64,000 bases of DNA from UBA952 sp044361535 (lineage in GTDB: Bacteria; Bacteroidota; Bacteroidia; Flavobacteriales_D; Crocinitomicaceae). The notes beneath the pieces were generated by a model that saw nothing but the letters and a program-made list of their open reading frames with translations, did not search any database and had not been told where the DNA came from. This document shows, in pieces, positions 8,003 through 15,784 of the stretch. The position numbers and the translations under genes were made by a program. Within the stretch, counting starts at the first letter, position 1. Every line of letters starts with the position of its first letter. Location of the stretch: NCBI GenBank assembly GCA_044361535.1, contig JBIKIQ010000015.1, positions 21,725 through 85,724 on the forward strand, written 5' to 3'.

Positions 8003-10240
8003 TTAATTATCTAAGTGATTGCCTAAGGCATCATTGTAGAGATTTTTCACCTCTTTTATAAATCCAAAATGTTCTCCATCGATTTGTAATTTCCCTTTTG
8101 TAACGTGACCGATCAATGTGAAATTAACTCCTGAAGAGACCATTGTTTCAATGAATTCATCTTCTTTATCTTCAGAAACTGATACAACGACTCTTCCTTG
8201 ACCTTCTCCAAAAAGAAATGCATCAGGTCTGATTTCTGAATCGGTCTCAATATCAAAACCTAATTCATTCGGGAAGGACATTTCAGATAAAGTTACAAAT
8301 AAACCGCCATCTGAGACATCATGAGCGGCATTTATTGATTCAGAGTTAATTAACTGAATAATGACTTGGTGTAAATTATATTCCTCGTCTAAATTAAAAT
8401 AAGGCGCCGGAGATTTTTTCATTCCGTGGTGGGCAACTAAATATTCTGAGGAAGATATGTCGTTGGTACAATTCCCTAAAATAAAAATCAAATCTCCTTT
8501 CTGCTTAAAGTTGAGTGACATCGCCTTGTTTTTATCAGGAACGATTCCAATCATTCCAATCGTTGGAGTAGGGAAGACAGGTATTTCAACACCGTTTGAA
8601 ACGGTTTGATTGTAAAAAGAAACATTACCTCCGGTTACAGGAGTGCTAAATTTTATACATGCAGAAGACATTCCTTTTATTGCTCCAACAAATTGCCAAT
8701 AGGATTCAGGATTGTATGGATTCCCAAAATTTAAACAATTTGTTACAGCGCTTGGAATTCCACCAGAACAAACAATATTACGTGCGGCCTCAGATACGGC
8801 TATCATTGTTCCGACCTCAGGGTCAGCATGTACGTATCTTGAATTACAATCCACAGTCATTGCCAAGGCTTTGTTCGTTCCTTTAACATCTACAATACCC
8901 GCATCTGATGGTTTATTGGTACTCATATTTTTAGTTCCAACCATTGAATCATATTGTTCATATACCCAACGCTTTGAAGCAATATTTGGTCGTTGAACTA
9001 ACTTGTAGGCTATTTCTTTTAAATTTTCAGGAACGGGAACAGAATCAATTGAGAATGATTTATACTCTTGGTAGTAGGCAGGTTCTTTGTATTCTCTTTC
9101 ATTTTGAGGTGCTCCTCCGCCTAAAACAAGCGATTCGGCAGGTACGTCGCCAACTAGTTCTCCTTGCATGTAGTATCTAATTCGTCCTGTATCAGTTACA
9201 AAACCAATTTCTTCAGCATTGAGATCCCATTTATCAAATATTTTCTTAACCACATCTTCTTTTCCTTTGTGAACTACAACTAACATGCGTTCTTGTGATT
9301 CTGACAAAAGGATTTCATAGGGAAGCATATTTTCTTGTCGCGTTGGAACTTTGTCCAAGTATATTTCCATTCCCACATTACCGGCTGCACTCATTTCACA
9401 GGTTGAACAAGTGATTCCAGCAGCACCCATATCTTGCATTCCAACAATTGCATCTGTTTCAGCTAGTTCCATTGTGGCTTCTAATAGTAGTTTTTCCATA
9501 AATGGATCGCCTACTTGAACGGATGGTAAATCATTTGCTGAATCTTCGGTAATATCTTTGGATGCAAAAGCTGCACCCGCAATTCCGTCTTTTCCAGTAG
9601 ATGAACCAACAATGAATACAGGATTTCCAGGTCCTTTCGCTGTTGCAGAGATAATTTTCTTTGTATCAATTATTCCAGCTGAAAAAGCATTGACAAGTGG
9701 ATTTGTATTGAATGATTCATCAAAAAACACTTCACCACCAACAATTGGAATACCGAAGGCATTCCCATAATCGCCAATTCCTTTCACAACTCCTCGAATT
9801 AACCATTTTGTGCGGTCAGATTCAATATTTCCAAAACGCAACGAATTCAATTGAGCAATAGGTCGAGCACCCATTGTAAAAATATCTCGGTTTATTCCAC
9901 CAACACCAGTAGCAGCACCTTGATATGGTTCTAATGCACTGGGATGGTTGTGTGATTCTATTTTGAAAACACAGCCAAGACCATCGCCAATATCAACTAT
10001 ACCTGCATTTTCCTCTCCTGCTTTAACGAGCATGTGAGGTCCATCTTTTGGTAATTTTTTTAACCATAGAATGGAGTTTTTGTAGGAGCAGTGCTCGGAC
10101 CACATTACGGAGTAAACAGCTGTTTCTGTGAAATTTGGTGTTCTACCTAAAATTTCTTTAATCATTTCAAACTCTTCGGCTCTAAGTCCTAAATCGATGG
10201 CTTGTTCTAGTGTTGCTTCTTGTTGAATTGTACTTTGCAT
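8003..10240 (-). CDS. purL: Phosphoribosylformylglycinamidine synthase subunit PurL
   Basis: 745 aa, the length of the small PurL type that works with separate PurS and PurQ. It makes FGAM from FGAR, glutamine-derived ammonia and ATP (de novo purine step 4). Visible family segments include SEHCSYKNS near residues 50-58, KIESHNHPSALEPYQGAATG, GGEVFFD, QDMGAAGITCSTCEM, and a second AIRS-like half with VTGGNVSFYNQ and AAHDVSDGGL. PurQ and PurS are not in the window. It is the first gene of the purL-DUF4290-murA-tlpA-NUDIX run, with a terminator and tRNA-Leu upstream. Confidence 0.97.
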   Translation of the reverse strand: MQSTIQQEATLEQAIDLGLRAEEFEMIKEILGRTPNFTETAVYSVMWSEHCSYKNSILWLKKLPKDGPHMLVKAGEENAGIVDIGDGLGCVFKIESHNHPSALEPYQGAATGVGGINRDIFTMGARPIAQLNSLRFGNIESDRTKWLIRGVVKGIGDYGNAFGIPIVGGEVFFDESFNTNPLVNAFSAGIIDTKKIISATAKGPGNPVFIVGSSTGKDGIAGAAFASKDITEDSANDLPSVQVGDPFMEKLLLEATMELAETDAIVGMQDMGAAGITCSTCEMSAAGNVGMEIYLDKVPTRQENMLPYEILLSESQERMLVVVHKGKEDVVKKIFDKWDLNAEEIGFVTDTGRIRYYMQGELVGDVPAESLVLGGGAPQNEREYKEPAYYQEYKSFSIDSVPVPENLKEIAYKLVQRPNIASKRWVYEQYDSMVGTKNMSTNKPSDAGIVDVKGTNKALAMTVDCNSRYVHADPEVGTMIAVSEAARNIVCSGGIPSAVTNCLNFGNPYNPESYWQFVGAIKGMSSACIKFSTPVTGGNVSFYNQTVSNGVEIPVFPTPTIGMIGIVPDKNKAMSLNFKQKGDLIFILGNCTNDISSSEYLVAHHGMKKSPAPYFNLDEEYNLHQVIIQLINSESINAAHDVSDGGLFVTLSEMSFPNELGFDIETDSEIRPDAFLFGEGQGRVVVSVSEDKEDEFIETMVSSGVNFTLIGHVTKGKLQIDGEHFGFIKEVKNLYNDALGNHLDN

Positions 10241-10343
10241 ATAATTACTTGGTGAACAAAAATAATCAAACTATTTATCCTAGCGTTTTCAAAAACCAAC
10301 AATTTGAGGAAATTTAATAACAATGAAATTTGAAAACATATTT

Positions 10344-10376
10344 AAAAAAAAAGAGTGAGAAACTCACTCTTTTTTT
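10344..10376 (-). terminator. Intrinsic terminator downstream of tRNA-Leu
   Basis: Perfect 8-bp stem AGAGTGAG/CTCACTCT with an AAA loop. It is flanked by an A-run on the left and a T-run on the right of the plus strand, so both strands can form a hairpin followed by U. It sits just after the 3' end of the minus-strand tRNA and separates it from purL. Confidence 0.8.
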
Positions 10377-10378
10377 GG

Positions 10379-10460
10379 TACCCGGGGTCGGGATCGAACC
10401 GACACTCCCGAAAGAACAGGATTTTGAATCCAGCGCGTCTACCAGTTCCGCCACCCGGGC
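10379..10460 (-). tRNA. tRNA-Leu (anticodon CAA)
   Basis: 82 nt read on the minus strand. Acceptor stem GCCCGGG/CCCGGGT (one G-U pair) with discriminator A; D-arm with GGTAGACGC; anticodon loop TTCAAAA giving CAA, which reads UUG; a long class II variable arm (TGTTCTTTCGGGAGTG) expected of tRNA-Leu; T-arm GTCGGTTCGATCCCGAC. The 3' CCA is not encoded. A terminator hairpin follows directly. Confidence 0.97.
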
Positions 10461-10470
10461 AATTGGGCTG

Positions 10471-10478
10471 CAAATATA
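10471..10478 (-). promoter_or_regulatory. Candidate -7 box (TATATTTG) of the tRNA-Leu promoter
   Basis: On the minus strand TATATTTG matches the Bacteroidota -7 consensus TAnnTTTG and ends 10 bp before the mature 5' end of the tRNA, which leaves a very short leader. The upstream sequence is AT-rich without a clear -33 TTG. Confidence 0.55.
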
Positions 10479-10724
10479 CGATTAATTTTTAATTTGATTA
10501 AAATTAGGTGGTTTTTTTTAATCCTATGGGATGGTTTTATTACGATTGTTATTGGAACCGACCTCCTTCAAGAAATAATCAAATACAGAAATGATTTCAG
10601 CCAGTTTTCATTGCAAAACAATCTTTTGAACGGTCAATGTGTTGTTGTGCGGTTTCATTAAATGAATGAAATTCAATTCGCCCCTATTGATGAAATAATT
10701 AAAATTCAATTTTATCATGAAAAC
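10479..10724. other. Intergenic stretch with no recognised gene
   Basis: Together with flanking elements this makes up the 10,461-10,819 gap. I see no open frame of note, no RNA fold and no mobile-element ends. The sequence is AT-rich and lies between the tRNA-Leu promoter and the paired hairpins ending the LamG gene. Confidence 0.5.
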
Positions 10725-10725
10725 A

Positions 10726-10757
10726 TAAAAAAGCCCACCTCGACATGCTCGGTGGGC
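10726..10757 (-). terminator. Intrinsic terminator, second hairpin after the LamG gene
   Basis: On the minus strand GCCCACC and GGTGGGC form a 7-bp GC-rich stem around GAGCATGTCGA, followed by TTTTTTATG: a canonical Rho-independent terminator for transcripts from the LamG/T9SS gene. Confidence 0.8.
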
Positions 10758-10781
10758 CAAAAGATTTTAAATTAATTCTCA

Positions 10782-10814
10782 CAAAGTCCCCCGAGCTTAT
10801 CGAGGTGGACTTTG
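10782..10814 (-). terminator. Hairpin just after the LamG stop codon
   Basis: CAAAGTCC and GGACTTTG form an 8-bp outer stem, extended by GAGC/CGAGG pairing. On the plus strand it is followed by TCTTTTT; on the minus strand it is the first of two hairpins after the LamG gene. Its loop sequence (CTCGA..GAGC) resembles that of the hairpin at 10,733, so the two may be diverged copies. Confidence 0.6.
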
Positions 10815-10819
10815 TCTTT

Positions 10820-12202
10820 TTATTGCAAGACGATTTTCCTTACTGTAACTGTATTTCCTTGTACGTCGATTAAATGAACAAAATACAATCCGTTTCCAGT
10901 CCAAGTGCTCAAATCCACATAAAACTGCGCTTGATTAATGGCGCTTTGAAATACCTGTTGACCTGCATTGTTTTCAATTTTAATGCTATAACCAGCCATG
11001 GATGCAAAGTTTCCATTATCAATGGTGATGTGGTCACTCGCCGGATTTGGATAAATCAAAATCGTATTCTCGTTATTTGGTGCCGGCAAACTCAAGGTAG
11101 TGTTGATGATGAGTGTATCTGTTACGGTAGTTAGAAGGGTATCATAAATTGTAACATTTGTAATACATGTATCAGCAATTTGGATGGTGGCCACATTGGA
11201 GGTATCAGAACAATTTCCTGCATTAGCAATGAGTCGGAAAGGTTGATTGTGATTGGATAGTTGAACATTGTTTACTGTTAACGTATTTGTGTTGCCGCCG
11301 CTATATGTTGCGTTAGACGGAACATTTTGCCAGCCATTATTGAGGGGGTTATTTTGCCATTGAACATTTTGAGAAGTAGTCGAGGAAGATAATGTAACGG
11401 TTGAACCCACTGCCGCAGATTGAGGAGAGGTTAAAATTGAACCTGCAACAGAATTGATTTGGGAATTATATAAATCTTGAATTTCGCATGTATTTAAGGC
11501 TCTATTAAATATTAGAAAATCATCTAAATTACCATTATATGGAGCACTTGTAGATGGAGCACCATTTCTTACACCTAATTTTAATGGATTAGTGGTAGTT
11601 CCAATTTGTGCATAATGAACATAGGTTAAAAATAAATTGCCGTTGATATATGCTTTTGTATTTGTTAAATCTGTTGAAAAACATACATGAAACCATTGAT
11701 TTAATGGAATATTTGCAAAAGGAACTGATGTTCCCTGTGAACTAGATCCTGCCGTTGAGGCAAAACGATAAACCATTTCGTTAACACTACTATAATTTGA
11801 AATCATGGATTGATAAAATGTTACAGATGGTAAACCAATATTATCAGATTTATCAAAAATATAATGTTCTTTACCATCAGATGGAAATGAAGGTATTTTT
11901 AACCAAAATGAAATTGTTTGACCAGAGGGGAAGTTCGATATATTTGGTTGTGAATTGATATTAATAAAATCATCCACTCCATCAAAATAATACGCTTTAT
12001 TAGCCACTCCAAATCGATCCGTGGTCAACGTAGCGCCATTCACGGTACCATTGTTTCCATTACCACTTTCGTCGTTGGCGTTCCCATTAAAGGGCCAATA
12101 GCCCACTAATCCGTTTATTGGTACATAACTAGGTACTTGCGCCCAAATATTTACTGTCAAACAAAGCCCAACTGCAAAGGCGATTAATACTTGTTTTTTC
12201 AT
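10820..12202 (-). CDS. LamG-like domain protein with T9SS type A sorting domain
   Basis: 460 aa. Sec signal peptide (residues 1-21, ending VNIWAQ). A LamG/concanavalin-like jelly-roll at about 30-245 starts NGLVGYWPFNGNANDESG, with YYFDGVDDFI and LDDFLIFNRAL, the pattern of LamG_3 domains. A linker or Ig-like part follows. The C-terminal 75 residues are a T9SS sorting domain (ILIYPNPASDHITI ... VRKIVLQ). Predicted to cross the outer membrane by type IX secretion and bind carbohydrate or act as an adhesin; the ligand is unknown. A -7 box and a perfect palindrome lie upstream; two hairpins lie downstream. Confidence 0.9.
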   Translation of the reverse strand: MKKQVLIAFAVGLCLTVNIWAQVPSYVPINGLVGYWPFNGNANDESGNGNNGTVNGATLTTDRFGVANKAYYFDGVDDFININSQPNISNFPSGQTISFWLKIPSFPSDGKEHYIFDKSDNIGLPSVTFYQSMISNYSSVNEMVYRFASTAGSSSQGTSVPFANIPLNQWFHVCFSTDLTNTKAYINGNLFLTYVHYAQIGTTTNPLKLGVRNGAPSTSAPYNGNLDDFLIFNRALNTCEIQDLYNSQINSVAGSILTSPQSAAVGSTVTLSSSTTSQNVQWQNNPLNNGWQNVPSNATYSGGNTNTLTVNNVQLSNHNQPFRLIANAGNCSDTSNVATIQIADTCITNVTIYDTLLTTVTDTLIINTTLSLPAPNNENTILIYPNPASDHITIDNGNFASMAGYSIKIENNAGQQVFQSAINQAQFYVDLSTWTGNGLYFVHLIDVQGNTVTVRKIVLQ

Positions 12203-12225
12203 GGTTAATTCTTTATTAGTTTATG

Positions 12226-12233
12226 CAAATATA
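12226..12233 (-). promoter_or_regulatory. -7 box (TATATTTG) of the LamG gene
   Basis: TATATTTG on the minus strand fits TAnnTTTG and lies 23 bp before the LamG ATG at 12,202. The palindrome at 12,238-12,257 covers the region where the -33 element would lie, so an operator-bound protein could block it. Confidence 0.5.
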
Positions 12234-12237
12234 TTAA

Positions 12238-12257
12238 AGTTATGTATATACATAACT
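12238..12257. promoter_or_regulatory. Perfect 20-bp palindrome, candidate operator
   Basis: AGTTATGTATATACATAACT is a perfect inverted repeat centred between 12,247 and 12,248, in the 87-bp gap between the divergent LamG gene and the XRE regulator. Its position suggests an operator for the neighbouring XRE protein, controlling both genes. This is inference from placement and symmetry only. Confidence 0.5.
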
Positions 12258-12289
12258 AATTATGGTGAAAAATCAAACAATTTGCCAAC

Positions 12290-12583
12290 ATGGCGAAAAA
12301 TACAGATGAAGTTTTATTGCGTTTGGTTGGAGATAAAATAAGAGAATTACGAAAGTCCAAGAAACTTTCTCTTCGTGATTTGGCATACCGCATTGGAATG
12401 GAGTCTTCAAATTTATCTGTTATTGAGAATGGTCGTTCGAATCCACAATTACTAACGTACGCTAAAATTGCAGCTGCACTTGATGTTTCACTTTCAGATA
12501 TTTTTGAAGTAACCTTTGATTTTAGTCAGTTAAACACGAGTGAAAGCGTTTACAATCCAAGAAAACATAATCCAAAAAACTGA
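12290..12583 (+). CDS. XRE-family helix-turn-helix regulator
   Basis: 97 aa. One HTH_3 (Cro/C1-type) domain spans about residues 12-70: IRELRKSKKLSLRDLAYRIG, MESSNLSVIENGRSNPQL (recognition helix), then TYAKIAAALDVSLSDIF. The last ~25 residues are a short polar tail with no second domain, so this is a DNA-binding-only regulator that likely dimerises. It is divergent from the LamG gene and has a perfect 20-bp palindrome 33 bp upstream of its ATG, a natural target for autoregulation. No toxin gene is adjacent, so I do not call it an antitoxin. Confidence 0.9.
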   Translation: MAKNTDEVLLRLVGDKIRELRKSKKLSLRDLAYRIGMESSNLSVIENGRSNPQLLTYAKIAAALDVSLSDIFEVTFDFSQLNTSESVYNPRKHNPKN

Positions 12584-12643
12584 TTCTAATTATAATTGTA
12601 TTTCAAGAATTCTTTATAATTCCAAACACGAGCGAGTAATAGT

Positions 12644-13831
12644 TTATTTTCCAATTAATTTAACAATCTCCTGTACATCCTTGTAATTTCGGACGATAAA
12701 CTTTTGTTTTGCGTCCACCTTATCAAACAAGGCTTGTTGTTTTTTGGATAATGCTTCGTTGTGGAATTTGCATTCAATCAAGATTTTAGTCTCTGAGTAA
12801 AAATCCAGTTCAATTGTATTTTCGTAGATGTATTTCAAATTCAACTGTTTCAAGCTCAAAAAAGCATAGTTTTCAAACATAGCGCCCCAATCTCGTTCAC
12901 CCGTATAATAATTTCTAATTCCCGTATCGCAGCAATAAATTTTCTTTGGAGAAACAAGTTGTTCATTCAATTTTCCATGTCGTGAAACCGGATAAATAAT
13001 GAAAGTATCGCAAAACAAATCAAAATACCTTTTAGAAGATTCCGTAGAAATGCCAAGTATTTTAGCGATTTTATTGATGCTCAATGTTTTTCCACTCCGT
13101 TCCATCAACAAGAGAAAATAGTCTTTCAATACACTGATTTGACGAATTCCATGAACTGCCGCAATATCTTTGTAGATAATATTGTCCATTAATTCCCGGA
13201 TATACGCATCATCATTCGTTAAAACGTACTCGGGAATTCCACCTTTTACGAGATATTCCTTAAAATAAGTTTCGTGTAAATGAGCATCCGATTTGGCGAT
13301 TTTGATATTTCTAAAATCAAGAAATTCTTCGTAATTCAAGGGTAAAACTTCAAACGTTATGGATCTTCCCGTAAGCAAGCCACTTTGAGATTTTAATAAA
13401 GATGCACTGGAAGAAGAGGCAATTACTTTGACATTACCAGCATCGTACAAGTTTTTCAGCTGTTGCTCGTAGTTTGGACAAAAGGTTATTTCATCCAAGA
13501 ACAAATAGATTTGATCTTTAATACTCAAAGCATTCATTTCTCGAAAATATTCAACGATTTCTAAAATCGTTTTTCCTTGTAATAAGTAATCGTCTAAACT
13601 GACGTATAGAATATTTTTTGCTGGGAATTTTTGCTCAAAAATCAAGTGTTTAATGCTTAATTTCATAAGACTTGTCTTTCCGATGCGCCTTAATCCAGTC
13701 AGAAAAACTACTTGTTTATTGGTTAGATTAGGAAGTAATCTCTTCCGAAAATCAGTTCGTTCCTTCAAGATAGTTAATTTCTCAAAATCATCTTCCCACC
13801 AAGGATTATAACGATAAAGATCTTTGTCCAT
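12644..13831 (-). CDS. ATPase with DUF4143 domain (AAA_14 family)
   Basis: 395 aa. N-terminal P-loop domain with Walker A GLRRIGKTSLMK near residue 46 and Walker B IYLFLDEITF near 108, then the AAA_14 middle part (SSSSASLLKSQSGLLTGRS, the typical sensor region). The C-terminal DUF4143 domain (about 195-395) contains a winged-helix-like segment and a PD-(D/E)XK-like ILIECKFHNEAL region near residue 350. These ATPases are widespread in Bacteroidota and archaea; their role is unknown. Immediately upstream is a 33-bp tandem repeat that may control it. Confidence 0.9.
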   Translation of the reverse strand: MDKDLYRYNPWWEDDFEKLTILKERTDFRKRLLPNLTNKQVVFLTGLRRIGKTSLMKLSIKHLIFEQKFPAKNILYVSLDDYLLQGKTILEIVEYFREMNALSIKDQIYLFLDEITFCPNYEQQLKNLYDAGNVKVIASSSSASLLKSQSGLLTGRSITFEVLPLNYEEFLDFRNIKIAKSDAHLHETYFKEYLVKGGIPEYVLTNDDAYIRELMDNIIYKDIAAVHGIRQISVLKDYFLLLMERSGKTLSINKIAKILGISTESSKRYFDLFCDTFIIYPVSRHGKLNEQLVSPKKIYCCDTGIRNYYTGERDWGAMFENYAFLSLKQLNLKYIYENTIELDFYSETKILIECKFHNEALSKKQQALFDKVDAKQKFIVRNYKDVQEIVKLIGK

Positions 13832-13837
13832 GACTCT

Positions 13838-14002
13838 TCAATTAGTATATTACAAACAAAAATAACAAAACCATTTGGTATAAACAAACGAAATTTATTA
13901 AAACCATTTGTTTTCAGCAAACGAAAATTACAAAAAGCGTTTGTTATAAACAAACAGAATCGTTAAAAACCATTTGCTCTTAAAGAAAAAATCATAAAAG
14001 TA
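13838..14002. repeat. 33-bp tandem repeat, about 4-5 units
   Basis: Units start at 13,871, 13,904, 13,937 and 13,970, exactly 33 bp apart; a degenerate unit precedes them from 13,838 and the fourth is partly decayed. Each unit carries a C(A/G)TTTG half-site facing CAAAC(G/A) seven bases later, followed by an A/T-rich spacer. The third is the most symmetric: GTTTGTTATAAACAAAC. The period is about three helical turns, so bound proteins would sit on one face of the DNA. It lies between the ATPase start and the SDR stop. Confidence 0.8.
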
Positions 14003-14026
14003 TGTGATAAATAAAATCTTACACCA

Positions 14027-14710
14027 TCAAGGAGTACTCAACGAAACGGGTAATATTTTTCCTTTGAAAAAACGGTTGCCATTCAGCGCAAAATCTACGA
14101 TAAATGCTGCCATTTGATCTGGTGTGGTTGGTGCCTCATAACCGGGGAATGCTTCTTGTAACATTTCTGTTTGAACCGCACCTAAGCATAAACAATTCAT
14201 GGAAAGGTTAGTTTCTTTGTATTCTTCTGAAAAAAGTTCTGTAAAACTACACAATGCCGCTTTGGAAGTGGAGTAGGCGCTCAATCCAGCAAATTTTACC
14301 GAGCCTTGAAATCCTCCCATGGAACTGATATTTAAAATATGAGCATCTGGATGAAACGAAGGTAAAAACCCTTGAACCGTTTCCATTACTCCAATAACGT
14401 TTATTTGATACGATAACTGAAAATCTTCGTGGGAAATGGTTTCAAATGGTTTATTCACCAAGTAACCTGCATTGTTGATGAGGATGTCAATTGCTCCTAT
14501 TTTTTCAGAAAGTACCTGTACTTGTTCGCTTACCTCATGGGATAAATCAAAAGCAAGTGAAGTAACATTAGAGTAGCCTTCGAAAGCTTTTTTCATTTTT
14601 TCAAAATCTCGCGACAAGGCAAAAACGGTATTCCCAACTTCAGCAAATTGTTTCACGATTTCAAAGCCAATTCCTCGGCTTGCTCCAACAACTACAATTG
14701 TTTTAGACAT
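14027..14710 (-). CDS. Short-chain dehydrogenase/reductase
   Basis: 227 aa from the ATG at 14,710, chosen because the upstream in-frame start at 14,734 would add residues lying inside the preceding gene and because the Rossmann strand begins directly (MSKTIVVVGASRGIG). Cofactor motif GASRGIG, NNAG at the beta-4 end, a catalytic Ser in NISSMGG and YSTSK as the YxxxK pair are all present. Predicted NAD(P)-dependent oxidoreductase of unknown substrate. Its start overlaps the stop of the ferredoxin-reductase-like gene by 8 bp, implying translational coupling, so it may act on the same pathway. Confidence 0.9.
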   Translation of the reverse strand: MSKTIVVVGASRGIGFEIVKQFAEVGNTVFALSRDFEKMKKAFEGYSNVTSLAFDLSHEVSEQVQVLSEKIGAIDILINNAGYLVNKPFETISHEDFQLSYQINVIGVMETVQGFLPSFHPDAHILNISSMGGFQGSVKFAGLSAYSTSKAALCSFTELFSEEYKETNLSMNCLCLGAVQTEMLQEAFPGYEAPTTPDQMAAFIVDFALNGNRFFKGKILPVSLSTP

Positions 14711-15782
14711 CGAAGGTAATTGTAACGTTTTCACTTGTTGGATGCGCCTGACATGTTAAGATATACCCATTCTTAACCTCTTCATCTGTAAGTGAATAAT
14801 TCAATTTCATAGAAGCTGAACCTTCTAATACCTTTGCTTTGCAAGAACAACAAACGCCCCCTCGGCAAGAAAAAGGAACATCTAGTCCTTCATTTTCGGA
14901 AGCTTGTAAAAAGGTGTCGCCATCTGTTTTTAACTTAAACTCAGCCGTTTCTCCATCTAAAATAACTTTCACAGAGCTCTCACCAGAGAAATCTGAATGC
15001 GATGTTTCTGTTTGTTGCGAAGCTAAAAGAACGGGGGTAGTAAAAAGTTCATAGCGAATTTTATCACTTGAAACACCGAAGAATTTCAAATTATCTTCAA
15101 CCGTTTGAATCATAGCTTCCGGCCCACAAATCAGGAAGGAATCTGCTTTTAAAAGGTCAAGATTAGATTTAATTTCATCACGCAGATTCTTTTCGTCAAT
15201 TCTTCCCGTTTTACAACCCTCATGTTCTTTTTGACTCAAGAAATGTATTGAATTTGTATTTGTTAATTTACCTAATTCCTCCCTGAAAAGAATTTCTGAA
15301 AAACTTCGACTTCCGTATAAGAGTGTTAATTTTTTAGTGGTGCCTTCTACTGATTTTGCAATAGATAAAATGGGTGTTATTCCACTTCCGGCTGCGAAAG
15401 CAACAATGTTTGAGTCAGAATTTTTGATGCCGAAATTTCCTTCTGGCTTACTCAGTTGAATAGCATCTCCAATTTTAAGTGAATGAACCAAGTAATTGGA
15501 AGCCTTTCCATTTTGGATTGCTTTTACTCCAATAGCAAGAGGTTCATTTTTACCAGAGCAAATAGAATAGGATCGTCTTACTTCTGAATTATCAATTACG
15601 AGATTCAAATTAAGGTACTGACCTGGAATAAATTCAAATTCTGATTTTAAATTTTCTGGAATATCAAATATGATTTTCACTGAATCTTCTGACAAAACAA
15701 CCTTATTAGCAATTTTCACCTCGTGAAAACCCTTGTGTGATTTTGGTGTCGAACTTTTTTTAAAAATATCAAATAATCCCAT
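14703..15782 (-). CDS. Flavodoxin/ferredoxin reductase-like flavoprotein with 2Fe-2S domain (PaaE-like)
   Basis: 359 aa in three parts. An FAD-binding barrel (about 20-120) has the RRSYSIC motif. An NAD(P)-binding domain (about 125-235) has AAGSGITPILSIA and CGPEAMI. A C-terminal plant-type ferredoxin domain (about 270-359) has the cluster ligands in CRGGVCCSC and a final Cys in ILTCQAH. The arrangement matches PaaE-type oxygenase reductases, which pass electrons from NADPH through FAD to an iron-sulfur partner. No oxygenase component is nearby, so the acceptor is unknown. A close paralogue ends 2 bp upstream: a tandem duplication. Confidence 0.9.
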   Translation of the reverse strand: MGLFDIFKKSSTPKSHKGFHEVKIANKVVLSEDSVKIIFDIPENLKSEFEFIPGQYLNLNLVIDNSEVRRSYSICSGKNEPLAIGVKAIQNGKASNYLVHSLKIGDAIQLSKPEGNFGIKNSDSNIVAFAAGSGITPILSIAKSVEGTTKKLTLLYGSRSFSEILFREELGKLTNTNSIHFLSQKEHEGCKTGRIDEKNLRDEIKSNLDLLKADSFLICGPEAMIQTVEDNLKFFGVSSDKIRYELFTTPVLLASQQTETSHSDFSGESSVKVILDGETAEFKLKTDGDTFLQASENEGLDVPFSCRGGVCCSCKAKVLEGSASMKLNYSLTDEEVKNGYILTCQAHPTSENVTITFDV

Positions 15783-15784
15783 AA

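Noticed and set aside
12290..13831. XRE regulator and DUF4143 ATPase as a toxin-antitoxin pair
   Set aside because: They are convergent with separate transcription, and DUF4143 ATPases are too large and not known as toxins.
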